Origin: Streptomyces sp. NBC_00582
GTDB lineage: Bacteria > Actinomycetota > Actinomycetes > Streptomycetales > Streptomycetaceae
Reading direction: 5' to 3'
DNA length: 64,000 nt
NCBI RefSeq assembly: GCF_036345155.1
Contig: NZ_CP107772.1
Location: forward strand, 5,022,001-5,086,000
Both the position numbers and the translations under genes were made by a program. Position 1 is the stretch's first letter, and each line of letters starts with the position of its first letter. The notes under the pieces were generated by a model. It searched no databases, was not told the origin of the DNA, and was given only the letters and a program-made list of their open reading frames with translations. This document shows positions 17,573-27,480 of the stretch, piece after piece.

Positions 17573-18162
17573 GGTTTCGTCCCCCTTTGTCGCGGGTCGC
17601 GGAGTCGCTGTGGCCCCGCGATTCCCAAACGTGTGAAGAACCGGGCAACCGGTCTCCCTTTGAACGGCCGACGGAAACCGGCCGCGCGCACCGGCAAACG
17701 GAACCGGTCATGAGTCCCGGCCCGAGCGGATGTGCCGGAATCACGGTGCGACGAACCCGGAAATCTTGTGGATCTTGGTGGAAATCTGTGGACGGGTGGC
17801 CGGTTGTGAATATCGCCATCACCCATACCGGTGACGGCGGCACCCTCACCTGTGCGACTCCCGCAGAACCGTCCGACACTACCCAGCGTGACGAATCACG
17901 GACATGCCGAAGAGGCGGCCTCAGCCGCCTCGCAGACGCGGACCGACCGCGTACAGAACGGGAAAACCCACCCGGACATGCGACGACCCCCGCCGGGGGG
18001 GAGAGCGGGGGTCGTCTCCACGGCCGACTCGGGGGGGGAGGAGCCGGACCGGGTTAGCACGGTCGCGAACGATCCGTGACTTCCATGGTGTACCCGAGAG
18101 CCCTCTCAGGCAAACCCACACGCCCACCTTACGCCGAATGGGCTGCCCCTATGCTCTTGGTT
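17573..18162. other. ssd / HAD divergent region with two strong hairpins
   Basis: No convincing gene in 590 bases. The part at 17650-17860 is AT-richer and probably carries the ssd operon promoter (minus strand). Two perfect hairpins follow: 17912-17931 (GAGGCGGC-CTCA-GCCGCCTC) and 17982-18016 (GACGACCCCCGC, 11-base loop, GCGGGGGTCGTC). They lie ahead of the plus-strand HAD gene and end about 150 bases before it, so they may end an unseen short transcript or act as an attenuator. TATGCT at 18150-18155 looks like the -10 of the HAD gene. Confidence 0.5.
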
Positions 18163-18984
18163 GTGGAAAACCACTCCTTGCCCCGCACAGCCGCCTTCTT
18201 TGACCTGGACAAGACGGTCATTGCGAAGTCGAGCACGCTCACCTTCAGCAAGTCCTTCTACCAGGGCGGGCTGATCAACCGCAGGGCCGCCTTGCGGACC
18301 GCATATGCCCAGTTCGTCTTCCTCGTGGGCGGTATGGACCACGACCAGATGGAGCGGACCCGCACGTACCTCTCCGGCATGGTGCGCGGCTGGAACGTCC
18401 AGCAGGTGAAGGAGATCGTCGCCGAGACCCTTCACGACCTGATCGACCCGCTCATCTACGACGAGGCGGCCTCCCTCATCGAGGAGCACCACACGGCCGG
18501 CCGTGATGTCGTGATCGTGTCCACGTCGGGCGCCGAGGTGGTCGAGCCGATCGGCGAACTGCTGGGCGCCGACCGCGTGGTGGCGACCCGGATGGTGGTG
18601 GGCGAGGACGGCTGCTACACCGGCGAGGTGGAGTACTACGCCTACGGTCCGACGAAGGCGGAGGCGATCAAGGAGCTGGCCGCCTCCGAGGGGTACGACC
18701 TGGAGCGCTGCTTCGCCTACAGCGACTCGGCGACCGATCTGCCGATGCTCCAGGCGGTCGGCCGCCCGCACGCCGTGAACCCGGACCGGGCCCTGCGACG
18801 TGAGGCTCTCGCGCGCGGGTGGCCGATTCTCGACTTCCACCGGCCCGTACGGCTCAAGCAGCGGCTCCCCTCGTTCTCCGTACCGCCCCGCCCGGCACTC
18901 GTCGCGGCGGCCGCCATAGGCGCGGCGGCGGCGACCGCGGGCCTGGTCTGGTACGCGAGCCGGCGCCGAGCGGCGACCGTCTGA
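18163..18984 (+). CDS. HAD-superfamily IB hydrolase (SerB-like) with C-terminal membrane anchor
   Basis: 273 residues from the GTG at 18163 (VENHSLPRTAAFFDLDKT). HAD motif I DLDKT gives nucleophile Asp14 and acid/base Asp16; motif II is VIVSTSGAEVV, and motif IV AYSDSATDLPML. The family (TIGR01490) dephosphorylates small phosphomonoesters, with substrates unknown for this branch. The C-terminus adds a hydrophobic run (PALVAAAAIGAAAATAGLVW) and a basic end, suggesting membrane tethering. GTG was preferred over ATG at 18151 because TATGCT lies 7 bases upstream of it, the spacing of a leaderless mRNA, and no ribosome-binding site precedes the ATG. Confidence 0.85.
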   Translation: MENHSLPRTAAFFDLDKTVIAKSSTLTFSKSFYQGGLINRRAALRTAYAQFVFLVGGMDHDQMERTRTYLSGMVRGWNVQQVKEIVAETLHDLIDPLIYDEAASLIEEHHTAGRDVVIVSTSGAEVVEPIGELLGADRVVATRMVVGEDGCYTGEVEYYAYGPTKAEAIKELAASEGYDLERCFAYSDSATDLPMLQAVGRPHAVNPDRALRREALARGWPILDFHRPVRLKQRLPSFSVPPRPALVAAAAIGAAAATAGLVWYASRRRAATV

Positions 18985-19328
18985 GCTGCGAAGACCGATT
19001 CCCACCCATTCGGCCGCAAAAGTAAAGAACTGGCGGCGGGGGTTCCGCTTGCCCTGGTCCTGGAGTAGAAAGGACTCAACGGCCCGCGAGACCAAGGACA
19101 TCCGAAAGGATCACCTTAAACAACGCATTTGGCCCCACGGACCGATGCATGAACATCGAGCACCCACGCGACGTCGACCCGTCGATTACGGGCCAGCCGC
19201 ACCAGGTGAGGGCAAAGATCCCGACCTGATGGGCACCATATCGAGGACGCTTGGTAACCCGGTGAACATGCCAGCGGCGGTACGAACTCTCGTACCGCCG
19301 CAACCCTTGTGAGCGGACTTCTCGCGCC
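18985..19328. terminator. convergent gap with perfect hairpin at 19274-19301
   Basis: The HAD gene (plus) and the Fic-like gene (minus) converge here. GCGGCGGTACGA-ACTC-TCGTACCGCCGC is a perfect 12-bp stem with a 4-base loop 28 bases past the Fic-like stop, a probable terminator for that gene and possibly for both. A plus-strand frame ending at 19312 has no recognisable start signal or family and is not called. Nothing else is seen in the gap. Confidence 0.6.
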
Positions 19329-20153
19329 CTACGCCGCCCCGCGCTGCAGCGCCTCGCACACCGCCGTCGACTCGCGGGCGCCCAGCTCGACCGCCCTGCC
19401 GCAGTGCGCGATCCACGCCGCCACGCCCTCCGGGGTGCCGGAGACATAGCCGTCCAGGGCCGCCAGATAGGCCGCCCGGCCTAGTTCGGCATGGCCCACC
19501 TCGGCGGGGCAGACCGATTTGGGGTCCAGACCGCTCCCGATCAGCACGATGCGCTCGGCGGCGCGCGCCACCAGGCCGTTGCACGAGGTGAAGGGGCGCA
19601 GGGCGAGGAGTTCGCCGTGCACCACGGCCGCCGTCACCAGGGCGGGCGCCGAACTCCCCGCGATGATCAGCCCGGAGAGCCCCTCCAGCCGGCCGGCCAC
19701 TTCGTCGGCACCGGGCAGCGCCAGCTCGACGAGCGGTTCGTCGACCCGCTCCCCGGCCTGGCGCGGGCGTCCGATCTCGTCGCCGCCGCCCGCCGCGGCC
19801 ACCAGGTGCAGCCGGGCCAGCACCCGCAGCGGAGACTGCCGCCAGATGGACAGCAGCTGCCCCGCCTCGGCGGTCAGCCGCAGCGCGCCGCCCATGATCC
19901 GCGCCTCGTCGTCGACACCGAAGTCGCTGCGCCGGCGCACCTCCTCCAGGGCCCAGTCCGCACCGGACAGCGCCGCCGAGCCGCGGGCGCCGCGCAGGGC
20001 GGCCTCGGAGGTGATCTCGTTGCTGCGGCGCCGCATGACCCGGTGCCCGTAGACCCGGTCCACGGCCTTGCGCACGGATTCCACGGACTCGGCCACACCG
20101 GGCAACGAGCCCAGGGCCGCGAGCGGATCGGCGGACGCGCCTGTCGTACTCAT
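19329..20153 (-). CDS. Fic-like domain protein with degenerate active site
   Basis: 274 residues from the ATG at 20153 (STTGASADPLAALGS). Helical throughout. The segment ALRPFTSCNGLVARAAERIVL near residue 190 aligns with the Fic signature HPFxxGNGR, but the catalytic His is Arg, the phosphate-binding Gly is Cys and the final Arg is Leu, so AMP transfer is unlikely. An upstream VVHGELLALRPF helix matches the usual Fic lead-in. The homologue in S. coelicolor has been labelled an oxidoreductase, for which I see no motif. It is divergent from the CooC-like ATPase with 101 bases between starts, an arrangement that may mean joint regulation. No good ribosome-binding site is seen. Confidence 0.7.
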   Translation of the reverse strand: MSTTGASADPLAALGSLPGVAESVESVRKAVDRVYGHRVMRRRSNEITSEAALRGARGSAALSGADWALEEVRRRSDFGVDDEARIMGGALRLTAEAGQLLSIWRQSPLRVLARLHLVAAAGGGDEIGRPRQAGERVDEPLVELALPGADEVAGRLEGLSGLIIAGSSAPALVTAAVVHGELLALRPFTSCNGLVARAAERIVLIGSGLDPKSVCPAEVGHAELGRAAYLAALDGYVSGTPEGVAAWIAHCGRAVELGARESTAVCEALQRGAA

Positions 20154-20254
20154 GGGTACGACATTACGCACCCCGGGGCCACACCCCTCGAAGGAGTGGT
20201 CTTCTTCACGCACCGCCGCCACGCACGGCTATCACCACACTACTCTTGGTGAAC

Positions 20255-21235
20255 ATGAAAATTGCTTTCGTCGGGAAGGGCGGCAGCGGCAAGACCACGT
20301 TGTCCTCCCTGTTCATCCGCCATCTCGCCGCCCTCGGCGCCCCCGTGATCGCCGTGGACGCGGACATCAACCAGCATCTGGGACCCGCTCTCGGCCTCGA
20401 CGAGCCGGAGGCCGCCGCCCTGCCCGCGCTGGGCGAGCACCTGCCGTTGATCAAGGAGTATCTGCGCGGCACCAACCCGCGCATCGCCTCCTCCGAGACG
20501 ATGATCAAGACGACCCCGCCCGGCCGGGGCTCGAGGCTGCTGCGGGTGCGCGAGGACAATCCGGTCTACGACGCCTGCGCCCGGCCGGTGGAACTCGACG
20601 GCGGCGCCGTCCGTTTGATGGTCACCGGCCCCTTCACCGACGCCGACCTGGGGGTCGCCTGCTACCACTCCAAGACGGGAGCGGTGGAGCTCTGCCTGAA
20701 CCACCTGGTGGACGGCCGTGACGAATACGTCGTGGTCGACATGACGGCGGGTTCGGACTCCTTCGCCTCCGGGATGTTCACCCGCTTCGACGTCACGTTC
20801 CTCGTGGCCGAGCCGACCCGGAAGGGGGTCTCCGTCTATCGCCAGTACAAGGAGTACGCCCGCGACTTCGGCGTCGAGCTGAAGGTCGTCGGCAACAAGG
20901 TGCAAGGGCAGGACGACATCGACTTCCTCCGCGCCGAAGTCGGCGACGACCTGCTCGTCACGGTCGGGCACTCGGACTGGGTGCGCGCCATGGAGAAGGG
21001 CCGCCCGCCCCGGTTCGACCTCCTGGACGCGGCCGACCGTGACGCCCTGCGCCTGTTGTGGACGACCGTCGACACCGCCCACGAGCGGCGCGACCGGGAC
21101 CGCTACACCCGCCAGATGGTCCACTTCCACCTGAAGAACGCCCAGTCCTGGGGCAACGAACGGACCGGGGCCGACCTGGCCGCACAGGTCGACCCCGATT
21201 TCGTCCTCGGCGAGAGCGTGGCCGCCGCCGTGTAG
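20255..21235 (+). CDS. CooC/ParA-like P-loop ATPase
   Basis: 326 residues (MKIAFVGKGGSGKTTLSSLF). The deviant Walker A GKGGSGKTT carries both signature and catalytic lysines, and switch-like AVDADINQHLG, VVVDMTAGSDSFASGMF and a base-binding VVGNKVQG follow, as in CooC, which inserts metals or matures metalloenzymes. Substrate and client are not evident here. ATG at 20255 was chosen: TACTCT lies 8 bases before it, fitting a leaderless transcript. TTG at 20246 and GTG at 20249 are alternatives. The stop is 7 bases before the end of the convergent lipoprotein gene. Confidence 0.85.
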   Translation: MKIAFVGKGGSGKTTLSSLFIRHLAALGAPVIAVDADINQHLGPALGLDEPEAAALPALGEHLPLIKEYLRGTNPRIASSETMIKTTPPGRGSRLLRVREDNPVYDACARPVELDGGAVRLMVTGPFTDADLGVACYHSKTGAVELCLNHLVDGRDEYVVVDMTAGSDSFASGMFTRFDVTFLVAEPTRKGVSVYRQYKEYARDFGVELKVVGNKVQGQDDIDFLRAEVGDDLLVTVGHSDWVRAMEKGRPPRFDLLDAADRDALRLLWTTVDTAHERRDRDRYTRQMVHFHLKNAQSWGNERTGADLAAQVDPDFVLGESVAAAV

Positions 21236-21242
21236 CCCCCGC

Positions 21243-22505
21243 CTAGTGGCGGGCCGCCGGCACTTCGGGTGCGCCCTTGGGGGCCGGGGCGGGGCGGCCG
21301 GACAGGAAGGACGCCCAGCCCTGCTTCGGGGGCTCGCTGACGCCCAGCGAGCGCAGCTTGGCCAGCGTCTGCGGGTCCTGGGCGTCCAGCCAGTCCGCCA
21401 GCTGACGGAAGGACACACAGCGCACGTCCGGCTGGTTGCAGACCGTCTCGACGACCTCCTCGACGGCGCGCATGTACGTGCCGCCGTTCCAGGACTCGAA
21501 GTGGTTGCCGATGATCAGCGGAGCGCGGTTGCCGTTGTAGGCGCGATGGAAGCCCCGGAGCAGGCCGTCACGCATCTGCTCGCCCCAGTACGCGTACTTG
21601 GCGGGGTTGCCCTGGGTCCTGGTGCCGGACTGGTTGACCATGAAGTTGTAGTCCATGGTGAGCTGCTCGTAGGTGTGGCCGGGGAAGGGCACGAGCTGCA
21701 TCGACAGGTCCCACAGGCCCATGCGCTTGCGGGGCCAGACCTGCTCGTTGACGCCGCTGCTGTCATAGCGGAAGCCCAGTCGGCTCGCGGCCCGCATGAA
21801 GTTCTTCTGCCCTTCGAGGCAGGGCGTGCGGGCGCCGATCAGCTCCTTGTCGTAGTCGAAGGGCAGCGGCGCCGCCTTCGTCATGCCGGTGTTGGTCTTC
21901 CAGGTCTTCACGAACCGCTTGGCCTGGGTGATCTCGTCCTTCCACTCGGCCGGCGACCATTGGCCGACGCCGTTCCTGCCGCAGAAGTGGCCGTTGAAGT
22001 GGGTGCCGATCTCATTGCCCTCGAGCCACGCCAGCCGCAGTTGCCGCACGGTGTCGGCGATGCCCTGCTCGTCGTTGAAGCCGATGTCGGAGCGGCCCGG
22101 CGAGTGCTGTGGGGGCCGGTAGAGGTCGGCCTTGTCCTCCGGCAGCATGTACACACCGCTGAGGAAGTACGTCATGGTGGCGTGGTTGGCCTTGGACACC
22201 TTGCGGAAGTGGGAGAACAGCTTCTGGCTGTCCTCGCCGGCGCCGTCCCAGGAGAACACCACGAACTGCGGCGGCTTCTGACCGGGCCTCAGTCGCTCGG
22301 GTCTGGGCAGGTGCGGTTGCGGCCCGGTGTACGCGGTGGAGCCGTCGCCGATCAGCCGGACCTCGTGCTTGGGCGCCGGGGCACCCTTGCGCGCGGTCTG
22401 CGTTCCCGTCTTCGAGGCGTCGGTTCCCGTCGCACAACCGGCGAGTGATGCGGCGGCCGTCGCGGCGACCACGACGGCCGCGGCGATTCTCTGGGTGGCG
22501 GCCAT
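21243..22505 (-). CDS. lipoprotein with polysaccharide-deacetylase-like fold
   Basis: 420 residues. Signal peptide AATQRIAAAVVVAATAAASLAGC with lipobox LAGC. The body resembles NodB-type deacetylase barrels: VVFSWDGAGED near residue 80 replaces the usual TFDD catalytic strand, NEIGTHFNGHFCG supplies the His residues (HxxxH), and PLIIGNHFESWNGGTY closes the barrel. Asp-Gly in place of Asp-Asp leaves deacetylase activity uncertain. The likely location is the outer face of the membrane, acting on cell-wall or capsular sugar. GAAGGTGGGCGG precedes the ATG. A 338-bp AT-rich divergent promoter region separates it from the SulP gene. Confidence 0.82.
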   Translation of the reverse strand: MAATQRIAAAVVVAATAAASLAGCATGTDASKTGTQTARKGAPAPKHEVRLIGDGSTAYTGPQPHLPRPERLRPGQKPPQFVVFSWDGAGEDSQKLFSHFRKVSKANHATMTYFLSGVYMLPEDKADLYRPPQHSPGRSDIGFNDEQGIADTVRQLRLAWLEGNEIGTHFNGHFCGRNGVGQWSPAEWKDEITQAKRFVKTWKTNTGMTKAAPLPFDYDKELIGARTPCLEGQKNFMRAASRLGFRYDSSGVNEQVWPRKRMGLWDLSMQLVPFPGHTYEQLTMDYNFMVNQSGTRTQGNPAKYAYWGEQMRDGLLRGFHRAYNGNRAPLIIGNHFESWNGGTYMRAVEEVVETVCNQPDVRCVSFRQLADWLDAQDPQTLAKLRSLGVSEPPKQGWASFLSGRPAPAPKGAPEVPAARH

Positions 22506-22843
22506 GTTCCGCCCACCTTCTTCCTTCTCTCGGCCCACGCCGACCAGGGCGTTCTGTCGGCGGCGTACCGGGGCGAGCCGGCAGCGCGGTCAAGGTCGCA
22601 CGGGGGCGAGAAGGAATTAATACGACAAGCCGATGAAATGCTCACTTCATCCAAGAGGGTGATTCATTGCCCTATTTGCCACATAAATCCATGCCTGACC
22701 TTTACTCTGCATTACGATCGTTTTACCGAGTGTTGATGCTTCATCCCGCCGCTGTACGCCGTGACCCACGGCCGCGACCACCCCCGCCCCAGACGGGGGG
22801 ACCACCAGTTCCGCGACCGCGCTGCCCCGGAGGAGACGGGAAC
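22506..22843. promoter_or_regulatory. divergent promoter region, lipoprotein / SulP-carbonic anhydrase
   Basis: 338 bases between two divergent starts. The stretch 22615-22745 is AT-rich and probably holds both promoters. GATGAA (22632-22637) and TTCATC (22646-22651) form a perfect inverted repeat with an 8-base spacer, a possible operator. A plus-strand frame running through the region joins the SulP gene but its leader is Pro/Arg-rich and unlike a protein start. Confidence 0.45.
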
Positions 22844-25324
22844 ATGTCCGCCTGCGTCCCCACCCGTACGTCCGACTCGTCGCGCTCCCAGAGCGCCCAC
22901 CCGCCGCACAGCCCCCCAGGGGGCCCGCACCGGCGCCTCCGCATCGCGGGCGCCGACGTGTCCGCCTCGATCGCGGTCTTCCTGATCGCCCTCCCCCTGT
23001 CCCTGGGCATCGCCCTGGCCACCGGAGCACCCCTCCAGGCCGGCCTCGTCGCCGCCGCCGTCGGCGGGATCGTCGCCGGCCGGGTCGGCGGCTCCCCGCT
23101 CCAGGTCAGCGGCCCCGCCGCCGGGCTCACCGTGGTCACCGCCGACCTGATCCAGCGCTACGGCTGGCGGACGACCTGCGCCATCACCGTCCTCGCCGGA
23201 CTCGCCCAACTCGGCCTCGGCTGCCTGCGCGTGGCGCGCACCGCGCTCGCCGTCAGCCCCGCCATCGTGCACGGCATGCTGGCCGGCATCGGCGTCACCA
23301 TCGCCGTCGCCCAACTGCACATCGTCCTCGGCGGCACCCCGCAGAGCTCCGTCCTGGCCAACCTCCGCGCCCTGCCCGCCCAGCTCGCCGGGCTGCAACC
23401 GGCCGCGGTCGCCGTGAGCGTCCTCACCCTGAGCCTGCTGCTCCTGTGGCCGCGCATCCCCGGCCGGACGGGCGACCTGCTGCGCAAGGTGCCCGCCGCG
23501 CTCGTCGCCGTCGCCGGGGCCACGGCGGTCGCCGCCCTCACCGGCCTCTCCCTGCCCAAGGTCGACCTGCCCTCCTGGCGCAGCCACGCCCTGGCCGGGC
23601 TGCCCGAGGGGCCGGCGCTCGGCGTCGCCGCCGCCGTCCTCACCACCACCCTGGTGTGCAGCGTGCAGTCGCTGCTCGGCGCGGTCGCCGTCGACAAGCT
23701 CATCGCCTCCCGGCAGGACCTCATCTCCTCCCCCACCGGTCGCGCCCCACGCGTCGGCCGCTCCGACCTCGACCGCGAGCTGCTCGGTCAGGGAGCCGCC
23801 AACATCGTCTCCGGCACGCTCGGCGGACTGCCGGTCGCGGGGGTGGCGGTGCGCAGTTCGGCGAACGTCCACTCGGGTGCCGTGAGCCGGAACTCCACGA
23901 TGCTGCACGGCGTTCTCGTAGTGATCGCCGCGCTGCTGATGGTCCCGATCCTGGAGCTCATCCCGCTCGCCTCGCTCGCCGCCCTGGTGATGGCCGTCGG
24001 CATCCAGATGGTGTCCCTGCACCACATTCGCACGGTGACCCGCCACCGAGAGGTGCTGGTGTACGCCGTCACCACCCTCGGCGTGGTGGTCCTCGGCGTC
24101 CTGGAGGGCGTGCTGCTGGGCATCGCCGTGGCCGTCGCCGTCGCCCTGAACCGCCTCACCCACACCCGTATCACCCACGACGAGCAGGAGGGAGTCCATC
24201 ACGTCCACGTACGAGGCCAGTTGACGTTCCTCGCGGTGCCACGGCTCAGCCGGGCCCTGCATCACGTGCCCCACGGCACGCCCGTCGTGGTCGAGCTGGA
24301 CGGCTCCTTCATGGACCACGCGGCGTACGAGGCCCTGCAGGACTGGCAGAAGACCCACACCGCGCAGGGCGGCACCGTGGAACTGACCGGCCGCAGACTG
24401 GCCACGGGAGCCACGGCTCCGGCACACACCGGCGCGGACACCGGCGCAGGCACAGGCACCGGCACCGGCACCGGCACCGACTGCCGCTGTCGGCCCTGGA
24501 CCCCTTGGCGCAACCACCAGTGCGAGCTCCCGCGCTCCGCGGGCGCCAGGAGCTCCGGAGCACCGGCCGAGCCGAGCGAGCCGTCGCCCCCGCACGGGGC
24601 GGGCGAAGCAACCGGGTCGGCGGAGACCCGGGCCACGGGAATCGCCTCGAAGAGGGCCGGGGCCCACAGTCATCCGCTGGTGCGCGGTATCAGCGCCTTC
24701 CAGCGGAACACCGCCCCGCTGGTGCGCGGTGAGCTGGCGCGGCTGGCCCGGGAGGGGCAGCAGCCGACGCAGTTGTTCCTCACGTGCGCCGACTCGCGAC
24801 TGGTCACCTCGATGATCACTTCCAGTGGTCCGGGCGATCTGTTCGTGGTGCGGAACGTGGGGAACCTGGTGCCCCCGCCGGGCACGGAGAGCGGGGACGA
24901 CTCGGTGGGGGCGGCGATCGAGTACGCGGTGGACGTGCTGAACGTACGGTCCATCACGGTGTGCGGGCACTCCGGGTGCGGGGCCATGCAGGCGCTGCTC
25001 GGCTCCGAACCGGGTGGTGAGCAGACCCCGTTGAAGCGGTGGCTGCGGCACGGGCTGCCGAGCCTGGAGCGGATGGGCGACGACAGCCGCCCCTGGACCC
25101 GGCTGGCCGGACGGGCGCCTGTGGACGCGGTCGAGCAGCTGTGTCTGACGAACGTGGTCCAGCAGTTGGAGCATCTGAGGGCCCACGAGTCGGTGGCGCG
25201 CGCCCTGCGGGCCGGGGCGCTGGAGCTGCACGGGCTGTATTTTCACGTCGGTGAGGCGCAGACGTATCTGCTCACCGGGGGCGACGGAAGCGAGCTGTTC
25301 GATCATGTGGGTCAAAGAGTGTGA
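22844..25324 (+). CDS. SulP-type anion transporter fused to beta-carbonic anhydrase
   Basis: 826 residues. Residues about 45-430 are a SulP transporter: ADVSASIAVFLIALPLSLGIAL, QVSGPAAGLTVV and many membrane helices. Residues about 445-520 form a STAS domain (VHVRGQLTFLAVPRLSRAL, VVVELDGSFMD). A flexible linker with Thr-Gly repeats and several Cys leads to a beta-carbonic anhydrase (about 605-826) with zinc ligands Cys648 (CADSR), His709 and Cys712 (GHSGCGAM) and the Asp650-Arg652 dyad intact. Such fusions are known and are thought to import bicarbonate and interconvert it with CO2 at the membrane. GGAGGAGA precedes the ATG. Confidence 0.93.
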   Translation: MSACVPTRTSDSSRSQSAHPPHSPPGGPHRRLRIAGADVSASIAVFLIALPLSLGIALATGAPLQAGLVAAAVGGIVAGRVGGSPLQVSGPAAGLTVVTADLIQRYGWRTTCAITVLAGLAQLGLGCLRVARTALAVSPAIVHGMLAGIGVTIAVAQLHIVLGGTPQSSVLANLRALPAQLAGLQPAAVAVSVLTLSLLLLWPRIPGRTGDLLRKVPAALVAVAGATAVAALTGLSLPKVDLPSWRSHALAGLPEGPALGVAAAVLTTTLVCSVQSLLGAVAVDKLIASRQDLISSPTGRAPRVGRSDLDRELLGQGAANIVSGTLGGLPVAGVAVRSSANVHSGAVSRNSTMLHGVLVVIAALLMVPILELIPLASLAALVMAVGIQMVSLHHIRTVTRHREVLVYAVTTLGVVVLGVLEGVLLGIAVAVAVALNRLTHTRITHDEQEGVHHVHVRGQLTFLAVPRLSRALHHVPHGTPVVVELDGSFMDHAAYEALQDWQKTHTAQGGTVELTGRRLATGATAPAHTGADTGAGTGTGTGTGTDCRCRPWTPWRNHQCELPRSAGARSSGAPAEPSEPSPPHGAGEATGSAETRATGIASKRAGAHSHPLVRGISAFQRNTAPLVRGELARLAREGQQPTQLFLTCADSRLVTSMITSSGPGDLFVVRNVGNLVPPPGTESGDDSVGAAIEYAVDVLNVRSITVCGHSGCGAMQALLGSEPGGEQTPLKRWLRHGLPSLERMGDDSRPWTRLAGRAPVDAVEQLCLTNVVQQLEHLRAHESVARALRAGALELHGLYFHVGEAQTYLLTGGDGSELFDHVGQRV

Positions 25325-25509
25325 AGGGCATGACACCGGATGAACTCCCTCCGGCCCCCGTCCGTGGGTACGGATGACCCGACCCGAGACCCCCGGCCAC
25401 CGGACCCCGATAGGTCTAAACCAATTTTCTGTCGGGCCTTGTCACCGGCCCCCCGGTCTGATGAGCTGTGGCCTGGGACACAACGGACACCCTTCGAGAG
25501 GGAGATGTC

Positions 25510-27465
25510 GTGAGCAACGAGAGCCTGGCCAACCTGCTCAAGGAAGAGCGCAGGTTCGCGCCGCCCGCCGACCTGGCCGCGAACGCCAACGTCACGGCGG
25601 AGGCGTACGAACAGGCCAAGGCTGACAGGCTCGGCTTCTGGGCCGAGCAGGCCCGTCGGCTGACCTGGGCCAAGGAGCCGACGGAGACGCTGGACTGGTC
25701 GAACCCGCCGTTCGCGAAGTGGTTCGACGACGGCGAGCTCAACGTCGCGTACAACTGCGTCGACCGGCATGTGGAGGCCGGGCACGGCGACCGGGTCGCG
25801 ATCCACTTCGAGGGCGAGCCGGGCGACAGCCGCGCCCTCACCTACGCCGAGCTCAAGGACGAGGTGTCGAAGGCGGCCAACGCGCTGCTGGAGCTGGGCG
25901 TCCGCAAGGGCGACCGGGTCGCGGTGTACATGCCGATGATCCCGGAGACGGCGATCGCGATGCTGGCGTGCGCCCGTATCGGCGCCGCGCACTCCGTCGT
26001 CTTCGGCGGCTTCAGCGCGGACGCGCTGGCGACCCGCATCCAGGACGCCGACGCCAAGATCGTCATCACGGCCGACGGCGGGTACCGGCGCGGCAAGCCG
26101 TCCGCGCTCAAGCCGGCCGTCGACGAGGCGATCGGCAAGGTCGACAACGTCGAGCATGTGCTGGTGGTCCGCCGTACCGGTCAGGAGGTCGCCTGGGACG
26201 CCGGCCGGGACGTGTGGTGGGACGAGATCGTCGAGCGGCAGTCCGCCGAGCACACGCCCGAGGCGTTCGGCGCGGAGCAGCCGCTGTTCATCCTCTACAC
26301 GTCCGGGACGACGGGTAAGCCGAAGGGCATCCTGCACACCTCCGGCGGCTACCTGACGCAGGCGGCGTACACGCACCACGCGGTCTTCGACCTCAAGCCG
26401 GAGACCGACGTGTACTGGTGCACCGCCGACGTCGGCTGGGTCACCGGCCACTCGTACATCGTCTACGGGCCGCTGGCGAACGGCGCGACGCAGGTGATGT
26501 ACGAGGGCACGCCGGACACCCCGCACCAGGGCCGCTTCTGGGAGATCGTGCAGAAGTACGGGGTGACGATCCTGTACACGGCGCCGACCGCGATCCGCAC
26601 CTTCATGAAGTGGGGCGACGACATCCCCGCGAAGTTCGACCTGTCCTCCCTGCGCGTCCTCGGCTCGGTCGGTGAGCCCATCAACCCCGAGGCGTGGATC
26701 TGGTACCGCAAGCACATCGGCGCGGACCGGACCCCGATCGTGGACACCTGGTGGCAGACCGAGACCGGCGCGATGATGATCTCGCCGCTGCCGGGCGTCA
26801 CCGCCACCAAGCCCGGGTCGGCGCAGACCCCGCTGCCCGGCATCTCCGCGACCGTCGTCGACGACGAGGCGAACGAGGTGCCGAACGGCGGCGGTGGCTA
26901 TCTGGTCCTGACCGAGCCGTGGCCGTCGATGCTGCGCACCATCTGGGGCGACGACCAGCGCTTCCTCGACACGTACTGGTCGCGCTTCGAGGGCAAGTAC
27001 TTCGCGGGCGACGGTGCGAAGAAGGACGACGACGGCGACATCTGGCTGCTGGGCCGGGTCGACGACGTCATGCTCGTCTCCGGGCACAACATCTCGACCA
27101 CCGAGGTCGAGTCGGCGCTCGTGTCGCACCCGTCGGTCGCCGAGGCGGCCGTGGTCGGCGCCGCGGACGAGACGACCGGGCAGGCGATCGTCGCGTTCGT
27201 CATCCTGCGCGGGACCGCGGCCGAGTCCGAGGACCTGGTCACCGAGCTGCGCAACCACGTCGGCGCGACCCTCGGTCCGATCGCGAAGCCGAAGCGGATC
27301 CTGCCGGTGCAGGAGCTGCCCAAGACCCGTTCCGGCAAGATCATGCGCCGTCTGCTGCGGGACGTCGCCGAGAACCGTCAGCTCGGTGACGTGACCACCC
27401 TGACCGACTCCACGGTCATGGACCTCATCCAGGCGAAGCTCCCGGCGGCGCCGAGCGAGGACTGA
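25510..27465 (+). CDS. acs: acetyl-CoA synthetase (AMP-forming)
   Basis: Activates acetate to acetyl-CoA through acetyl-AMP. 651 residues, the normal length. Adenylation motifs: [14 protein letters not shown] near residue 265, [10 protein letters not shown] near 415 (the Trp in WWQTE limits the pocket to small acids) and the hinge [14 protein letters not shown]. The C-terminal [15 protein letters not shown] carries the lysine that is reversibly acetylated in this family. The GTG start has GAGAGGGAGA upstream. It is transcribed alone, with a 13-bp-stem terminator right after it. The upstream 185 bases contain an AT-rich patch near 25415. Confidence 0.97.
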   Translation: MSNESLANLLKEERRFAPPADLAANANVTAEAYEQAKADRLGFWAEQARRLTWAKEPTETLDWSNPPFAKWFDDGELNVAYNCVDRHVEAGHGDRVAIHFEGEPGDSRALTYAELKDEVSKAANALLELGVRKGDRVAVYMPMIPETAIAMLACARIGAAHSVVFGGFSADALATRIQDADAKIVITADGGYRRGKPSALKPAVDEAIGKVDNVEHVLVVRRTGQEVAWDAGRDVWWDEIVERQSAEHTPEAFGAEQPLFILYTSGTTGKPKGILHTSGGYLTQAAYTHHAVFDLKPETDVYWCTADVGWVTGHSYIVYGPLANGATQVMYEGTPDTPHQGRFWEIVQKYGVTILYTAPTAIRTFMKWGDDIPAKFDLSSLRVLGSVGEPINPEAWIWYRKHIGADRTPIVDTWWQTETGAMMISPLPGVTATKPGSAQTPLPGISATVVDDEANEVPNGGGGYLVLTEPWPSMLRTIWGDDQRFLDTYWSRFEGKYFAGDGAKKDDDGDIWLLGRVDDVMLVSGHNISTTEVESALVSHPSVAEAAVVGAADETTGQAIVAFVILRGTAAESEDLVTELRNHVGATLGPIAKPKRILPVQELPKTRSGKIMRRLLRDVAENRQLGDVTTLTDSTVMDLIQAKLPAAPSED

Positions 27466-27480
27466 CCCCAGAAGGACGTC

